Below, one piece after another: positions 26,510 to 34,030 of a stretch of DNA of 64,000 nt (its first letter is position 1; each line of letters opens with the position of its first letter). The notes beneath the pieces are model-generated. The model had not been told where the DNA came from. It saw only the letters and a program-made list of their open reading frames with translations, and did not search any database. Position numbers and translations under genes: made by a program. The DNA comes from Haemophilus sp. GTDB taxonomy: Bacteria > Pseudomonadota > Gammaproteobacteria > Enterobacterales > Pasteurellaceae. Location of the stretch: NCBI GenBank assembly GCA_019423025.1, contig JAHZCD010000006.1:61587-125586 (forward strand), written 5' to 3'.

Positions 26510-26827
26510 TTAGCGCACCACCACTGCCGTACCGCTTGCAATCACCATAAACATGCTTTTCGTGCCTACCGTTGTGTAGTTAACTTCCACGCCAACAATA
26601 GCATTAGCCCCCAAGGCATGTGCTTTTTCTTCCAGTTCTTTCAACGCATCTTGACGCGCACGACTAATACGACGCTCATAAACACTAGAACGCCCACCAA
26701 TCACATCTGTGATGCCAGCAAAAAAATCACGCATAAAATTGGCACCTGCAATCACTTCACCAAAGACGACTTGTTTGTATTCTACGATTTGTTTCCCTTC
26801 GACATTAGGGGTTGTTGTCACAATCAT
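26510..26827 (-). CDS. ybjQ: YbjQ family protein (UPF0145)
   Basis: This is a 105-residue small cytoplasmic protein of the YbjQ/UPF0145 family (heavy-metal-binding domain fold, pentameric in known structures). The family pattern is clear: TTPNVEGKQIVEYKQVVFGEVI, the SSVYERRISRARQDALKEL helix, ALGANAIVGVEVNY and the C-terminal MVIASGTAVVV. The biological role is not established. It lies 38 bases downstream of rdgB on the same strand. Confidence 0.88.
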   Translation of the reverse strand: MIVTTTPNVEGKQIVEYKQVVFGEVIAGANFMRDFFAGITDVIGGRSSVYERRISRARQDALKELEEKAHALGANAIVGVEVNYTTVGTKSMFMVIASGTAVVVR

Positions 26828-26865
26828 TTTGTATCCTTAAATTCTCGTTAAAAATTGACCGCACT

Positions 26866-27465
26866 TTAGACGCTTAATTTTGATTTTAAAACGGATAATG
26901 CCTTCGCACGATGAGAGATTTTCTTTTTCTCTACGGTTTCTAATTCGGCAAAAGTGCAACCTTTTTCTGGGCTAAAAAAGAGCGAATCATAACCAAAGCC
27001 ATTTTCACCTTTCTCTTCATAAATAATCTTACCATCACATTCACCTTGAGCAATGATTGGAGAAGGATCACTTGGATGTTGTAATAACACAATCGTACTC
27101 ACAAATTTTGCTTGGCGACGTTCAGTCGGTACATCAGCTAATTCTGCCAGTAATTTTTCACGATTTTTCGCATCGGCTTCCTCACCATCTACTCCAGCAT
27201 AACGTGCAGAATACAATCCTGGCGCACCATTTAACGCATCCACCACGAGACCGGAATCATCCGCTATTGCCGGTAAACCTGATTTTTCAGCCGCATAGCG
27301 TGCTTTAAGGATCGCATTTTCGACAAACGTTAAGCCAGTTTCCTCGGGGCTTTCGATGCCTAAATCCGTTTGAGCAATCACTTCAAAACCGAAATTAGCT
27401 AATACATCCGCCATTTCTTTTACTTTGCCTTTATTACCTGTGGCAAGCACAATTTTTTGTTTCAT
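26866..27465 (-). CDS. rdgB: dITP/XTP pyrophosphatase RdgB (HAM1 family)
   Basis: RdgB removes non-canonical purine triphosphates (dITP, XTP), keeping them out of DNA. The 199-residue protein begins MKQKIVLATGNKGKVKEM. It has GLTFVENAILKARYAA near residue 45, ADDSGLVVDALNGAPGLYSARYAG near 67 and GFGYDSLFF near 150, all family signatures. AGGGA precedes the ATG at 27465; the open frame upstream of that lacks homology. It likely shares a transcript with ybjQ. Confidence 0.94.
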   Translation of the reverse strand: MKQKIVLATGNKGKVKEMADVLANFGFEVIAQTDLGIESPEETGLTFVENAILKARYAAEKSGLPAIADDSGLVVDALNGAPGLYSARYAGVDGEEADAKNREKLLAELADVPTERRQAKFVSTIVLLQHPSDPSPIIAQGECDGKIIYEEKGENGFGYDSLFFSPEKGCTFAELETVEKKKISHRAKALSVLKSKLSV

Positions 27466-27531
27466 GATTCTGTCCCTCATATCAAACATTGTCTTATTTT
27501 AGCATTTCACCAAAAATTTTCGGAATAAATA

Positions 27532-27562
27532 TTGACCTTAACCTTAGGTTAACGTTTATGAT
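27532..27562 (+). promoter_or_regulatory. MerR-family type promoter with 19-bp spacer
   Basis: A -35 TTGACC (27532-27537) and a -10 TATGAT (27557-27562) are separated by 19 bases. The spacer starts with the palindrome TTAACCTTAGGTTAA (27538-27552). An overlong spacer with a dyad between the hexamers is the hallmark of promoters twisted into register by MerR-family activators (CueR, ZntR, SoxR). It lies 34 bases before the DUF305 gene. No merR-like gene is in this window. Confidence 0.78.
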
Positions 27563-27596
27563 TGGTGCTCATTCAGTTATCACATAGGAGAAAAAC

Positions 27597-27968
27597 ATGA
27601 AAAAACTTATGACTTTTATCACACTTAGCGCTGCTGCAGTTTCAATTTATGCCCAAGCTAATGAACAACCGCATCAAGCACACATGAATATGCCAATGTC
27701 GACAGATTCTGAAATGCAACAAGAATTTATGCAAGGTATGAATCAAATGCATCAAGACATGATGGCAGCTGCGCAATATAAAGATCCTGATGTTGCTTTT
27801 GCAGCAGGTATGTTGCCACACCATATTGGTGCAGTAAAAATGGCAGAAGTTGAATTAAAATACGGAAAAGATCCTGAGATGCGTAAGCTTGCTGAGAATA
27901 TTATTAACGCTCAACAAGCAGAAATTGAACAAATGCAAAAATGGCTTAAAGTGCACAATAAAAAATAA
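27597..27968 (+). CDS. DUF305 periplasmic protein (CopM-like)
   Basis: This 123-residue exported protein has a signal peptide (MKKLMTFITLSAAAVSIYAQA) and a His/Met-rich segment (HQAHMNMPM, MQGMNQMHQDMM). The DUF305 helical-bundle pattern DPDVAFAAGMLPHHIGAVKMAEVELKYGKDPEMRKLA follows. DUF305 includes the copper-binding CopM of cyanobacteria. Met/His content and the MerR-type promoter together suggest periplasmic metal (probably copper) binding; this is inference. It ends at an uptake-signal terminator and is convergent with ispH. Confidence 0.82.
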   Translation: MKKLMTFITLSAAAVSIYAQANEQPHQAHMNMPMSTDSEMQQEFMQGMNQMHQDMMAAAQYKDPDVAFAAGMLPHHIGAVKMAEVELKYGKDPEMRKLAENIINAQQAEIEQMQKWLKVHNKK

Positions 27969-27977
27969 AATAACACA

Positions 27978-28009
27978 AAAAAAGTGCGGTAAATTAACCG
28001 CACTTTTTT
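27978..28009. terminator. Inverted uptake-signal pair between DUF305 gene and ispH
   Basis: AAAAAAGTGCGGT (27978-27990) and ACCGCACTTTTTT (27997-28009) form a 13-bp stem with a 6-base loop. A and T runs on both sides make it a bidirectional terminator for convergent genes. Confidence 0.8.
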
Positions 28010-28016
28010 AATAGAA

Positions 28017-28961
28017 TTAGTTTACTTCTTTTATTCTTAACTCTTTTGGCACTTCAAAGAACATATTTTCTTCTAAGCCTTGAAGCTCTTCAATAGTATC
28101 GGCACCAAATTCTTTTAATCGACCAATCACGGATTGCACCAACTCTTCAGGTGCTGAAGCGCCTGCTGTTACGCCAATTGTTTCAACGCCTTCAAACCAA
28201 TCTGCTGCCACATCATTTGGATCATCAATCAATTTTGATTTCACGCCCATACGCGATGCCAACTCAGCTAAACGGTTAGAATTCGATGAGTTTTTTGAGC
28301 CTACAACCACGACTAGCTCACATTGTTTCGCTAATTCACGCACGGCTTCTTGGCGATTGGTTGTAGCATAGCAAATATCGTTTTTATGTGGGCCTTGAAT
28401 AGCAGGATATTTGTCTTTCAATGCACTGATAGTTTCCGCCGTATCATCAAGAGAAAGTGTGGTTTGCGTCATAAAGGTTAAATCATCACTTTCTTGAACC
28501 GGCAAACGAGCAATATCTTCCACGCTTTCAATTAAGAAAATACCACCTTCCTCGTTGTTGTACTGTCCCATTGTGCCTTCCACTTCGGGATGGCCTTTGT
28601 GTCCGATCAAAATCGCTTTCGTCCCTTTACGGCTTGCACGAGCCACTTGCATATGCACTTTGGTTACCAACGGACAAGTTGCATCAAATACTTTTAACTG
28701 ACGATCTTTCGCTTCCTGACGAACGGCTTGTGACACGCCGTGGGCGGAAAAAATCACAATAGCACCATCGGGCACTTCACTTAATTCTTCCACAAAAATC
28801 GCCCCACGATCACGCAAACCATTCACCACAAAACGGTTATGCACCACTTCATGACGGACATAAATTGGTGCACCATGAATTTCAAGCGCTAATTCAACAA
28901 TGCTAATGGCTCGATCGACACCCGCGCAAAATCCACGAGGGTTAGCTAAAATTATCTTCAT
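28017..28961 (-). CDS. ispH: 4-hydroxy-3-methylbut-2-enyl diphosphate reductase
   Basis: IspH (LytB) makes IPP and DMAPP in the last step of the non-mevalonate isoprenoid pathway, using an iron-sulfur cluster. The 314-residue protein has the conserved cysteines in NPRGFCAGVDRA (C12), DATCPLVTKVH near residue 96 and DICYATTNRQ near 197, and also SSNSNRLAELA. The start overlaps the lspA stop by 4 bases, so the two are coupled. The order lspA-ispH is conserved in many gammaproteobacteria, though ileS and ribF are far away here. Confidence 0.97.
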   Translation of the reverse strand: MKIILANPRGFCAGVDRAISIVELALEIHGAPIYVRHEVVHNRFVVNGLRDRGAIFVEELSEVPDGAIVIFSAHGVSQAVRQEAKDRQLKVFDATCPLVTKVHMQVARASRKGTKAILIGHKGHPEVEGTMGQYNNEEGGIFLIESVEDIARLPVQESDDLTFMTQTTLSLDDTAETISALKDKYPAIQGPHKNDICYATTNRQEAVRELAKQCELVVVVGSKNSSNSNRLAELASRMGVKSKLIDDPNDVAADWFEGVETIGVTAGASAPEELVQSVIGRLKEFGADTIEELQGLEENMFFEVPKELRIKEVN

Positions 28962-29449
28962 TTTTGACCGCTCTTTTTATCACCTTTAAAGGCATCTAAT
29001 GCTAATAAACCCGCACCAATACAAATCGCAATATCTGCCACATTGAATACCGGATAATGATAAATATCCCAATAAAAATCTAAGAAATCCACCACAAAAC
29101 CGTTATACGCACGGTCCACCATATTGGCTAACGCACCACCAATAATCAGTGCATAAGCTGAGTTTTGTAATTTTTGTTCTGCAGAATTCTTTTTCATAAA
29201 ATAAGCCAGCATCAAAGAAATCCCGATTGCTAGCACGATAAAGAAATATTTCTGCCAACCATCATGCTCAGCTAAAAAGCTAAACGCTGCGCCATAGTTA
29301 CGCACATAGGTTAAATTAAAAATGGGCAATATGTTTACGCTTTCATAGAGATCAAAGCGTTGCACTACAATATATTTAGTTAGTAAATCAAGGATAAATG
29401 CGATCGCACTTACCCAAAGGAACGAAAGCCCTGTTTTATTTTTTGTCAT
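28958..29449 (-). CDS. lspA: Lipoprotein signal peptidase
   Basis: LspA is the inner-membrane aspartic protease (signal peptidase II) that cleaves prolipoproteins before the lipid-modified cysteine. The 163-residue product has four membrane segments and the catalytic aspartates in GGALANMVDRAYNG and VVDFLDF. NLTYVRNYGAAFSFL near residue 45 is also family-typical. It processes lipoproteins such as the Protein E and OapB-like products in this window. Overlaps ispH. Confidence 0.96.
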   Translation of the reverse strand: MTKNKTGLSFLWVSAIAFILDLLTKYIVVQRFDLYESVNILPIFNLTYVRNYGAAFSFLAEHDGWQKYFFIVLAIGISLMLAYFMKKNSAEQKLQNSAYALIIGGALANMVDRAYNGFVVDFLDFYWDIYHYPVFNVADIAICIGAGLLALDAFKGDKKSGQK

Positions 29450-29528
29450 AGGAAATTATCTGTCTTTATAAATGGACGATGATTTTAGCAACTCGAATAG
29501 CCTTTATAAAGTAAAAGGCATCAAATCA

Positions 29529-29558
29529 TAAAAGGCGAACACATTGGTTCGCCTTTCA
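29529..29558 (-). terminator. glmU terminator
   Basis: AAAGGCGAAC (29531-29540) pairs with GTTCGCCTTT (29547-29556), followed leftward by TTTTATGATTT, just past the glmU stop. Confidence 0.75.
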
Positions 29559-29565
29559 ATGTTAA

Positions 29566-30936
29566 TTACTTTTTCTTCACCGGTCTTTGCCAACCTTGAA
29601 TATGACGTTGTGGTACGCGAGTAATCACAAGCTCATCTTTCTCAATATTTTGAGTAATCGTTGAGCCCGCACCAATAGTTGCACCATCTGCCACAGTAAC
29701 TGGCGCGACTAACTGCGTATCTGAGCCCACGAATACATTGTTACCAATGATTGTTTTAAATTTATTCGCACCGTCATAGTTACAAGTAATGACACCCGCA
29801 CCGATGTTACAGTTTTCACCGATTTCAGTATCCCCCACATAAGTAAGGTGGTTGACTTTGGAGCCTTTACCTACTGTGGATTTTTTAATTTCCACGAAGT
29901 TACCCACATGGGTTTCAGCCGCTAATTCAGCACCTGGACGTAAACGAGAGAATGGACCAATCGCCGCTTTCTCACCAATTGTCGCATCTTCTAAAACAGA
30001 ATAAGGCTTGATTTCAACATCATCACCAATGGTCACGTTTTTCAATACGCAACCTGCACCGATTTTTACACGGTCACCCAAGCGCACATTGCCTTCCACA
30101 ATTACATTCACATCAATTTCAACATCTTTACCGTGTTCTAATGTGCCGCGTAAATCAAAACGCTCAGGGTCAATCAACATCACGCCTGCAAGTAAAAGTT
30201 TTTCTGCTTGTTTACGTTGATAATAGCGTTCCATTTTGGCTAATTGTAGGCGATTATTTACCCCTTCAACTTCCATAAAATCAGTTGCTTGAACAGCTAC
30301 AATCGGACAACCATCTTGATGAGCTAAGCCAATTACATCAGTAATATAAAACTCGCCTTGTGCATTATTATTATCTAAACGCGCTAACCATTTTTTGAAA
30401 CTTGCACCATCTGAAACTAACACACCTGTATTAATCTCTTGAATTTTGAGTTGCTCAGGCGTTGCATCTTTTTGTTCAACAATCCCTACAACGTTGCCAT
30501 TTTCACGTACGATTCGACCATAACCTGTTGGGTTATCTAATACGACCGTTAACACTGCGATACCATTTTCAGGTTTCGCATCGATTAATTTTTGCAATGT
30601 TTCCGGTGTAATCATTGGGCCATCGCCATACACCATTAAAACATTTTCATCATCACGGAAAAAAGGCATTGCTTGTTGCATAGCATGTCCTGTACCCAAT
30701 TGTTCCGCTTGGAATACCCAGTTCACGCTTTCATTTGCCAAACGCTCACGCATTAATTCGCCACCGTGACCGTAAATCAAATGCACGTTTTCCGCACCTA
30801 ATTGATTTGCCGTATCAATCACATGTTTTACCATCGGTTTACCTGCCACTTTGTGCAAGACTTTAGGTAAATCAGAATACATACGAGTGCCTTTACCAGC
30901 CGCTAAAATCACCACGCTTAATGCTTTATTTGTCAT
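29566..30936 (-). CDS. glmU: Bifunctional UDP-N-acetylglucosamine pyrophosphorylase / glucosamine-1-phosphate acetyltransferase
   Basis: GlmU acetylates glucosamine-1-phosphate and couples it to UTP, supplying UDP-GlcNAc for peptidoglycan and lipid A. The 456-residue protein has the pyrophosphorylase motif LAAGKGTRMYSDLPKVLH near residue 12 and the GDGPMI segment near 105. A left-handed beta-helix of hexapeptide repeats makes up the second half (VGDTEIGENCNIGAGVITCNYDG near 365-388). It is monocistronic, divergent from pyrG. Confidence 0.97.
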   Translation of the reverse strand: MTNKALSVVILAAGKGTRMYSDLPKVLHKVAGKPMVKHVIDTANQLGAENVHLIYGHGGELMRERLANESVNWVFQAEQLGTGHAMQQAMPFFRDDENVLMVYGDGPMITPETLQKLIDAKPENGIAVLTVVLDNPTGYGRIVRENGNVVGIVEQKDATPEQLKIQEINTGVLVSDGASFKKWLARLDNNNAQGEFYITDVIGLAHQDGCPIVAVQATDFMEVEGVNNRLQLAKMERYYQRKQAEKLLLAGVMLIDPERFDLRGTLEHGKDVEIDVNVIVEGNVRLGDRVKIGAGCVLKNVTIGDDVEIKPYSVLEDATIGEKAAIGPFSRLRPGAELAAETHVGNFVEIKKSTVGKGSKVNHLTYVGDTEIGENCNIGAGVITCNYDGANKFKTIIGNNVFVGSDTQLVAPVTVADGATIGAGSTITQNIEKDELVITRVPQRHIQGWQRPVKKK

Positions 30937-31079
30937 AAATTTTTCTCTTCTTTATAAAAATTTTGGGCGTATTCTATCGTAGAATGGAGAATATGATAAG
31001 CCATTTAATTTTCATACATTCCTGACAAGACAAGATTGTATAAAAATTTCAAATCCTGTAAACTATCCTCCCGTCTTGA

Positions 31080-31170
31080 TAGCTAATCATCTTTTTCTTT
31101 TATTTTTGACCGCACTTTTCAGTATTCTGCACAAATTTGCATATTTGCATAAAAGATGATTGGCTATAAT
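31080..31170 (+). promoter_or_regulatory. pyrG upstream region with long inverted repeat over the -10
   Basis: TAGCTAATCATCTTTT (31080-31095) recurs inverted as AAAAGATGATTGGCTA (31151-31166) with one mismatch, 55 bases apart. The right arm runs into TATAAT (31165-31170), a candidate pyrG -10, 33 bases before the ATG. A smaller dyad, ATGATT-N6-AATCAT (31156-31173), overlaps the same hexamer. A uptake signal lies in the loop. The rest of the 266-base glmU-pyrG gap shows nothing clear. Confidence 0.45.
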
Positions 31171-31202
31171 CATTTTTATCCCAACATTTTAGGTCTCTCA
31201 CT

Positions 31203-32840
31203 ATGGCTACAAATTATATTTTCGTCACAGGCGGTGTGGTTTCATCGTTAGGTAAAGGTATTGCTGCAGCATCATTGGCAGCAATTTTAGAAGCACGTGG
31301 CTTAAACGTGACTATTATGAAATTAGACCCTTACATCAACGTGGACCCGGGTACAATGAGCCCAACCCAACACGGCGAAGTGTTCGTGACACAAGACGGG
31401 GCGGAAACCGATTTAGACTTAGGTCACTACGAGCGTTTTATTCGTACCAAAATGACAAAACGCAATAACTTCACCACCGGTAAAATTTACTCTGAAGTAT
31501 TACGCAAAGAGCGTCGTGGTGATTATTTAGGTGCGACAATTCAAGTTATCCCGCACATCACCAATGAAATCAAAGATCGCGTGATTGCGGGTGCACAAGG
31601 CCATGATGTGGTCATCGTGGAAGTAGGCGGAACTGTGGGTGATATTGAATCACTTCCATTCTTAGAAGCACTGCGTCAACTTGCCGTACAAGTGGGCCGT
31701 GAGAATACTCTCTTTATGCACTTAACGTTAGTGCCATATATTCCAACGGCAGGCGAAGTAAAAACCAAACCGACACAACATTCTGTAAAAGAATTACTTT
31801 CAATTGGTATTCAGCCAGATGTGCTTATCTGCCGTTCAGATCGTATGATTCCACCAAACGAGCGTGCAAAAATCGCCTTATTCTGTAACGTACCAGAACG
31901 TGCGGTCATCTCATTAAAAGATGTGAATTCGATCTACCAAATTCCGGCATTATTAAAATCACAAGGTTTAGATGAATTCATCTGTCAACGTTTCCACTTA
32001 GACTGTCCTGAAGCTGATCTTTCTGAATGGGAACAAGTGCTTTATCAAGAGGCGAACCCTGTGGGTGATGTGACCATTGGTATGGTTGGTAAATATATTG
32101 AATTACCTGATGCTTATAAATCAGTGAATGAAGCCTTAAAACACGCAGGCTTGAAAAACCGTTTAAGCGTACATATCAAATACATTGATTCTCAAGATGT
32201 TGAAACCAAAGGCACTGACGTATTAAAAGGCGTAGATGGTATTTTAGTACCTGGCGGCTTTGGCTATCGCGGTGTAGAAGGCAAAATCTTGACAGCAAAA
32301 TATGCGCGTGAAAACAATATTCCTTACCTCGGTATTTGTTTAGGGATGCAAATTGCATTAATCGAATATGCACGTAATGTTGCTGGTCTTGAAAAAGCGA
32401 ACTCATCTGAATTTGATCGCCACTGCGAACAACCAGTAGTTGGTTTAATTACAGAATGGCAAGATGCGGAAGGCCACATTGAAACCCGTGACGACAATTC
32501 AGATCTCGGTGGTACGATGCGTTTAGGGGCACAACAATGCCATTTAATTGAAGGCTCAAAAGCGCGTACATTATATGGCAAAGAAACGATTGAAGAGCGT
32601 CATCGTCACCGCTATGAAGTGAACAATAACCTGCTTCCACAAATTGAAAAAGCGGGCCTTAAAGTAACTGGTTTATCGGCGGATCGTAAATTAGTGGAAA
32701 TCATTGAAGTACCAAACCACCCATGGTTTGTGGCATGTCAATTCCACCCAGAATTTACATCAACACCGCGTGATGGCCACCCATTATTTGAAGGCTTTGT
32801 CAAAGCAGCCAGAGAAAATCAGTTAAAAACTGAAAAGTAA
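31203..32840 (+). CDS. pyrG: CTP synthase
   Basis: PyrG aminates UTP to CTP using glutamine and ATP. The 545-residue protein begins with the synthetase domain (YIFVTGGVVSSLGKGIAAASL; the P-loop region) and has DPYINVDPGTMSP near residue 42. The C-terminal glutaminase has LGICLGMQIALIEYARN (catalytic Cys near 380) and the HPEFTSTP histidine/glutamate pair near 515. Length matches E. coli (545). It ends at an uptake-signal terminator. Confidence 0.97.
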   Translation: MATNYIFVTGGVVSSLGKGIAAASLAAILEARGLNVTIMKLDPYINVDPGTMSPTQHGEVFVTQDGAETDLDLGHYERFIRTKMTKRNNFTTGKIYSEVLRKERRGDYLGATIQVIPHITNEIKDRVIAGAQGHDVVIVEVGGTVGDIESLPFLEALRQLAVQVGRENTLFMHLTLVPYIPTAGEVKTKPTQHSVKELLSIGIQPDVLICRSDRMIPPNERAKIALFCNVPERAVISLKDVNSIYQIPALLKSQGLDEFICQRFHLDCPEADLSEWEQVLYQEANPVGDVTIGMVGKYIELPDAYKSVNEALKHAGLKNRLSVHIKYIDSQDVETKGTDVLKGVDGILVPGGFGYRGVEGKILTAKYARENNIPYLGICLGMQIALIEYARNVAGLEKANSSEFDRHCEQPVVGLITEWQDAEGHIETRDDNSDLGGTMRLGAQQCHLIEGSKARTLYGKETIEERHRHRYEVNNNLLPQIEKAGLKVTGLSADRKLVEIIEVPNHPWFVACQFHPEFTSTPRDGHPLFEGFVKAARENQLKTEK

Positions 32841-32860
32841 TTTACTGATAATTCCATAAA

Positions 32861-32901
32861 CAAGTGCGGTCAAAAATTCTTGTGTTTTTGACCGCACTTT
32901 G
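32861..32901 (+). terminator. Inverted uptake-signal pair after pyrG
   Basis: AAGTGCGGTCAAAAA (32862-32876) pairs with TTTTTGACCGCACTT (32885-32899), a 15-bp stem with an 8-base loop, 20 bases past the pyrG stop. Confidence 0.75.
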
Positions 32902-32962
32902 TATTAATAGGTAATAATATCATCTGTACCTTATTCACTCATTTAATAATGGATAACCAAAA

Positions 32963-33898
32963 ATGAAACTTGCTGTTATTTTACCCGCATACAATGCAGA
33001 AAATTTTATTGCTGAATGTTTAGATTCATTATTGAATCAGACATTTAGTGATTTTTGTATTCTTGCGGTTAATGATGCATCTACCGATAACACAGGTAAC
33101 ATTCTCGAAAATTATGCGGCAAAAGATACTCGCTTACGTGTTTACCATTTACCACAAAACCAAGGTGAGCCTGCTGTAATGCAATTTGCCATGGATATGC
33201 TTAACTATATGAATGTTGAATATGTTGCACGTATGGATTCCGATGATATTTGTGTGTCACACCGTTTTGAAAAACAAGTTCAATATTTAGATGACCATCC
33301 CGAAATTGATATTTTAGGAAGTAATGCACTGCTCTTTAATGATGGGCAAACTGATAAAGCGTCTAAAGTAAGTACACTTCCTCTTTTAGATAAAGATATA
33401 AAAGCACATTTTTCTTTAGCTCGTGACAATATCATTAATCCCTCTTCAATGTGGCGACATTCTAGTATCAAGGCACTCGCGATTAATTATGCCCAAACAG
33501 CCACAGCGCCCGATTTTCATATGTGGGTACAATGTGCATTACATAAAAAGAAATTTGCGAATTTACCAGAGCCATTATTGTTTTATCGGATACACCAAGG
33601 CCAAGCGAGTAAAATACATGACAAAATTAGCGAGTCTATTCAATACTCGATGGAGCTATGGATAAGTCATTTATTTCCAAAATTAACACCTAAAGAAGTC
33701 AGCTTACTGAGCCTTATACTGCACGGGAAAAGCATTAAATTACGTACTGAAGAGTTTGAAATCGCCTTTTCAGCTTATGACAAAGTTCGTTCAAATAATG
33801 AAATCTCACTATTTGGTGAAGATCGGGAAACGATGTTTAGTATTTTAGATGCACATACACAATTCTTGAAAAAGCTTTTGTATCAAAGAACGCAATAA
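32963..33898 (+). CDS. Family 2 glycosyltransferase
   Basis: This 311-residue GT-A enzyme has an N-terminal ILPAYNAENFIAECLDSLLNQTF segment and NDASTDNT near residue 38. The metal/nucleotide-binding DSD lies in ARMDSDDICVSHRF (residues 92-94). The family uses nucleotide sugars; in Haemophilus such enzymes usually build lipooligosaccharide outer core. Acceptor and donor cannot be read from sequence. It stands alone between pyrG and a membrane protein, with no neighbouring sugar genes and no tetranucleotide repeat tract near its start. Confidence 0.85.
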   Translation: MKLAVILPAYNAENFIAECLDSLLNQTFSDFCILAVNDASTDNTGNILENYAAKDTRLRVYHLPQNQGEPAVMQFAMDMLNYMNVEYVARMDSDDICVSHRFEKQVQYLDDHPEIDILGSNALLFNDGQTDKASKVSTLPLLDKDIKAHFSLARDNIINPSSMWRHSSIKALAINYAQTATAPDFHMWVQCALHKKKFANLPEPLLFYRIHQGQASKIHDKISESIQYSMELWISHLFPKLTPKEVSLLSLILHGKSIKLRTEEFEIAFSAYDKVRSNNEISLFGEDRETMFSILDAHTQFLKKLLYQRTQ

Positions 33899-33919
33899 AG
33901 CTTTTACTTCATCAGACTA

Positions 33920-33954
33920 CTTCCCCAATCTGAATAGGATTAGGGAGATTTTTA
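33920..33954 (+). terminator. Probable terminator after the glycosyltransferase
   Basis: TTCCCCAATC (33921-33930) pairs, with one mismatch, with GATTAGGGAG (33938-33947), followed by ATTTTTATCC. A degenerate uptake-signal stretch follows at about 33970-34015. Confidence 0.5.
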
Positions 33955-34030
33955 TCCGTTTTAATATCAAAGTTCGGTCATTTTTAGCCAAATTTTTTGC
34001 AATAACATCACCGTACTTTACATATCTAAC

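Noticed and set aside
32940..33000. Phase-variable tetranucleotide tract at the glycosyltransferase start
   Set aside because: I looked for CAAT, GCAA and similar repeats and found none.
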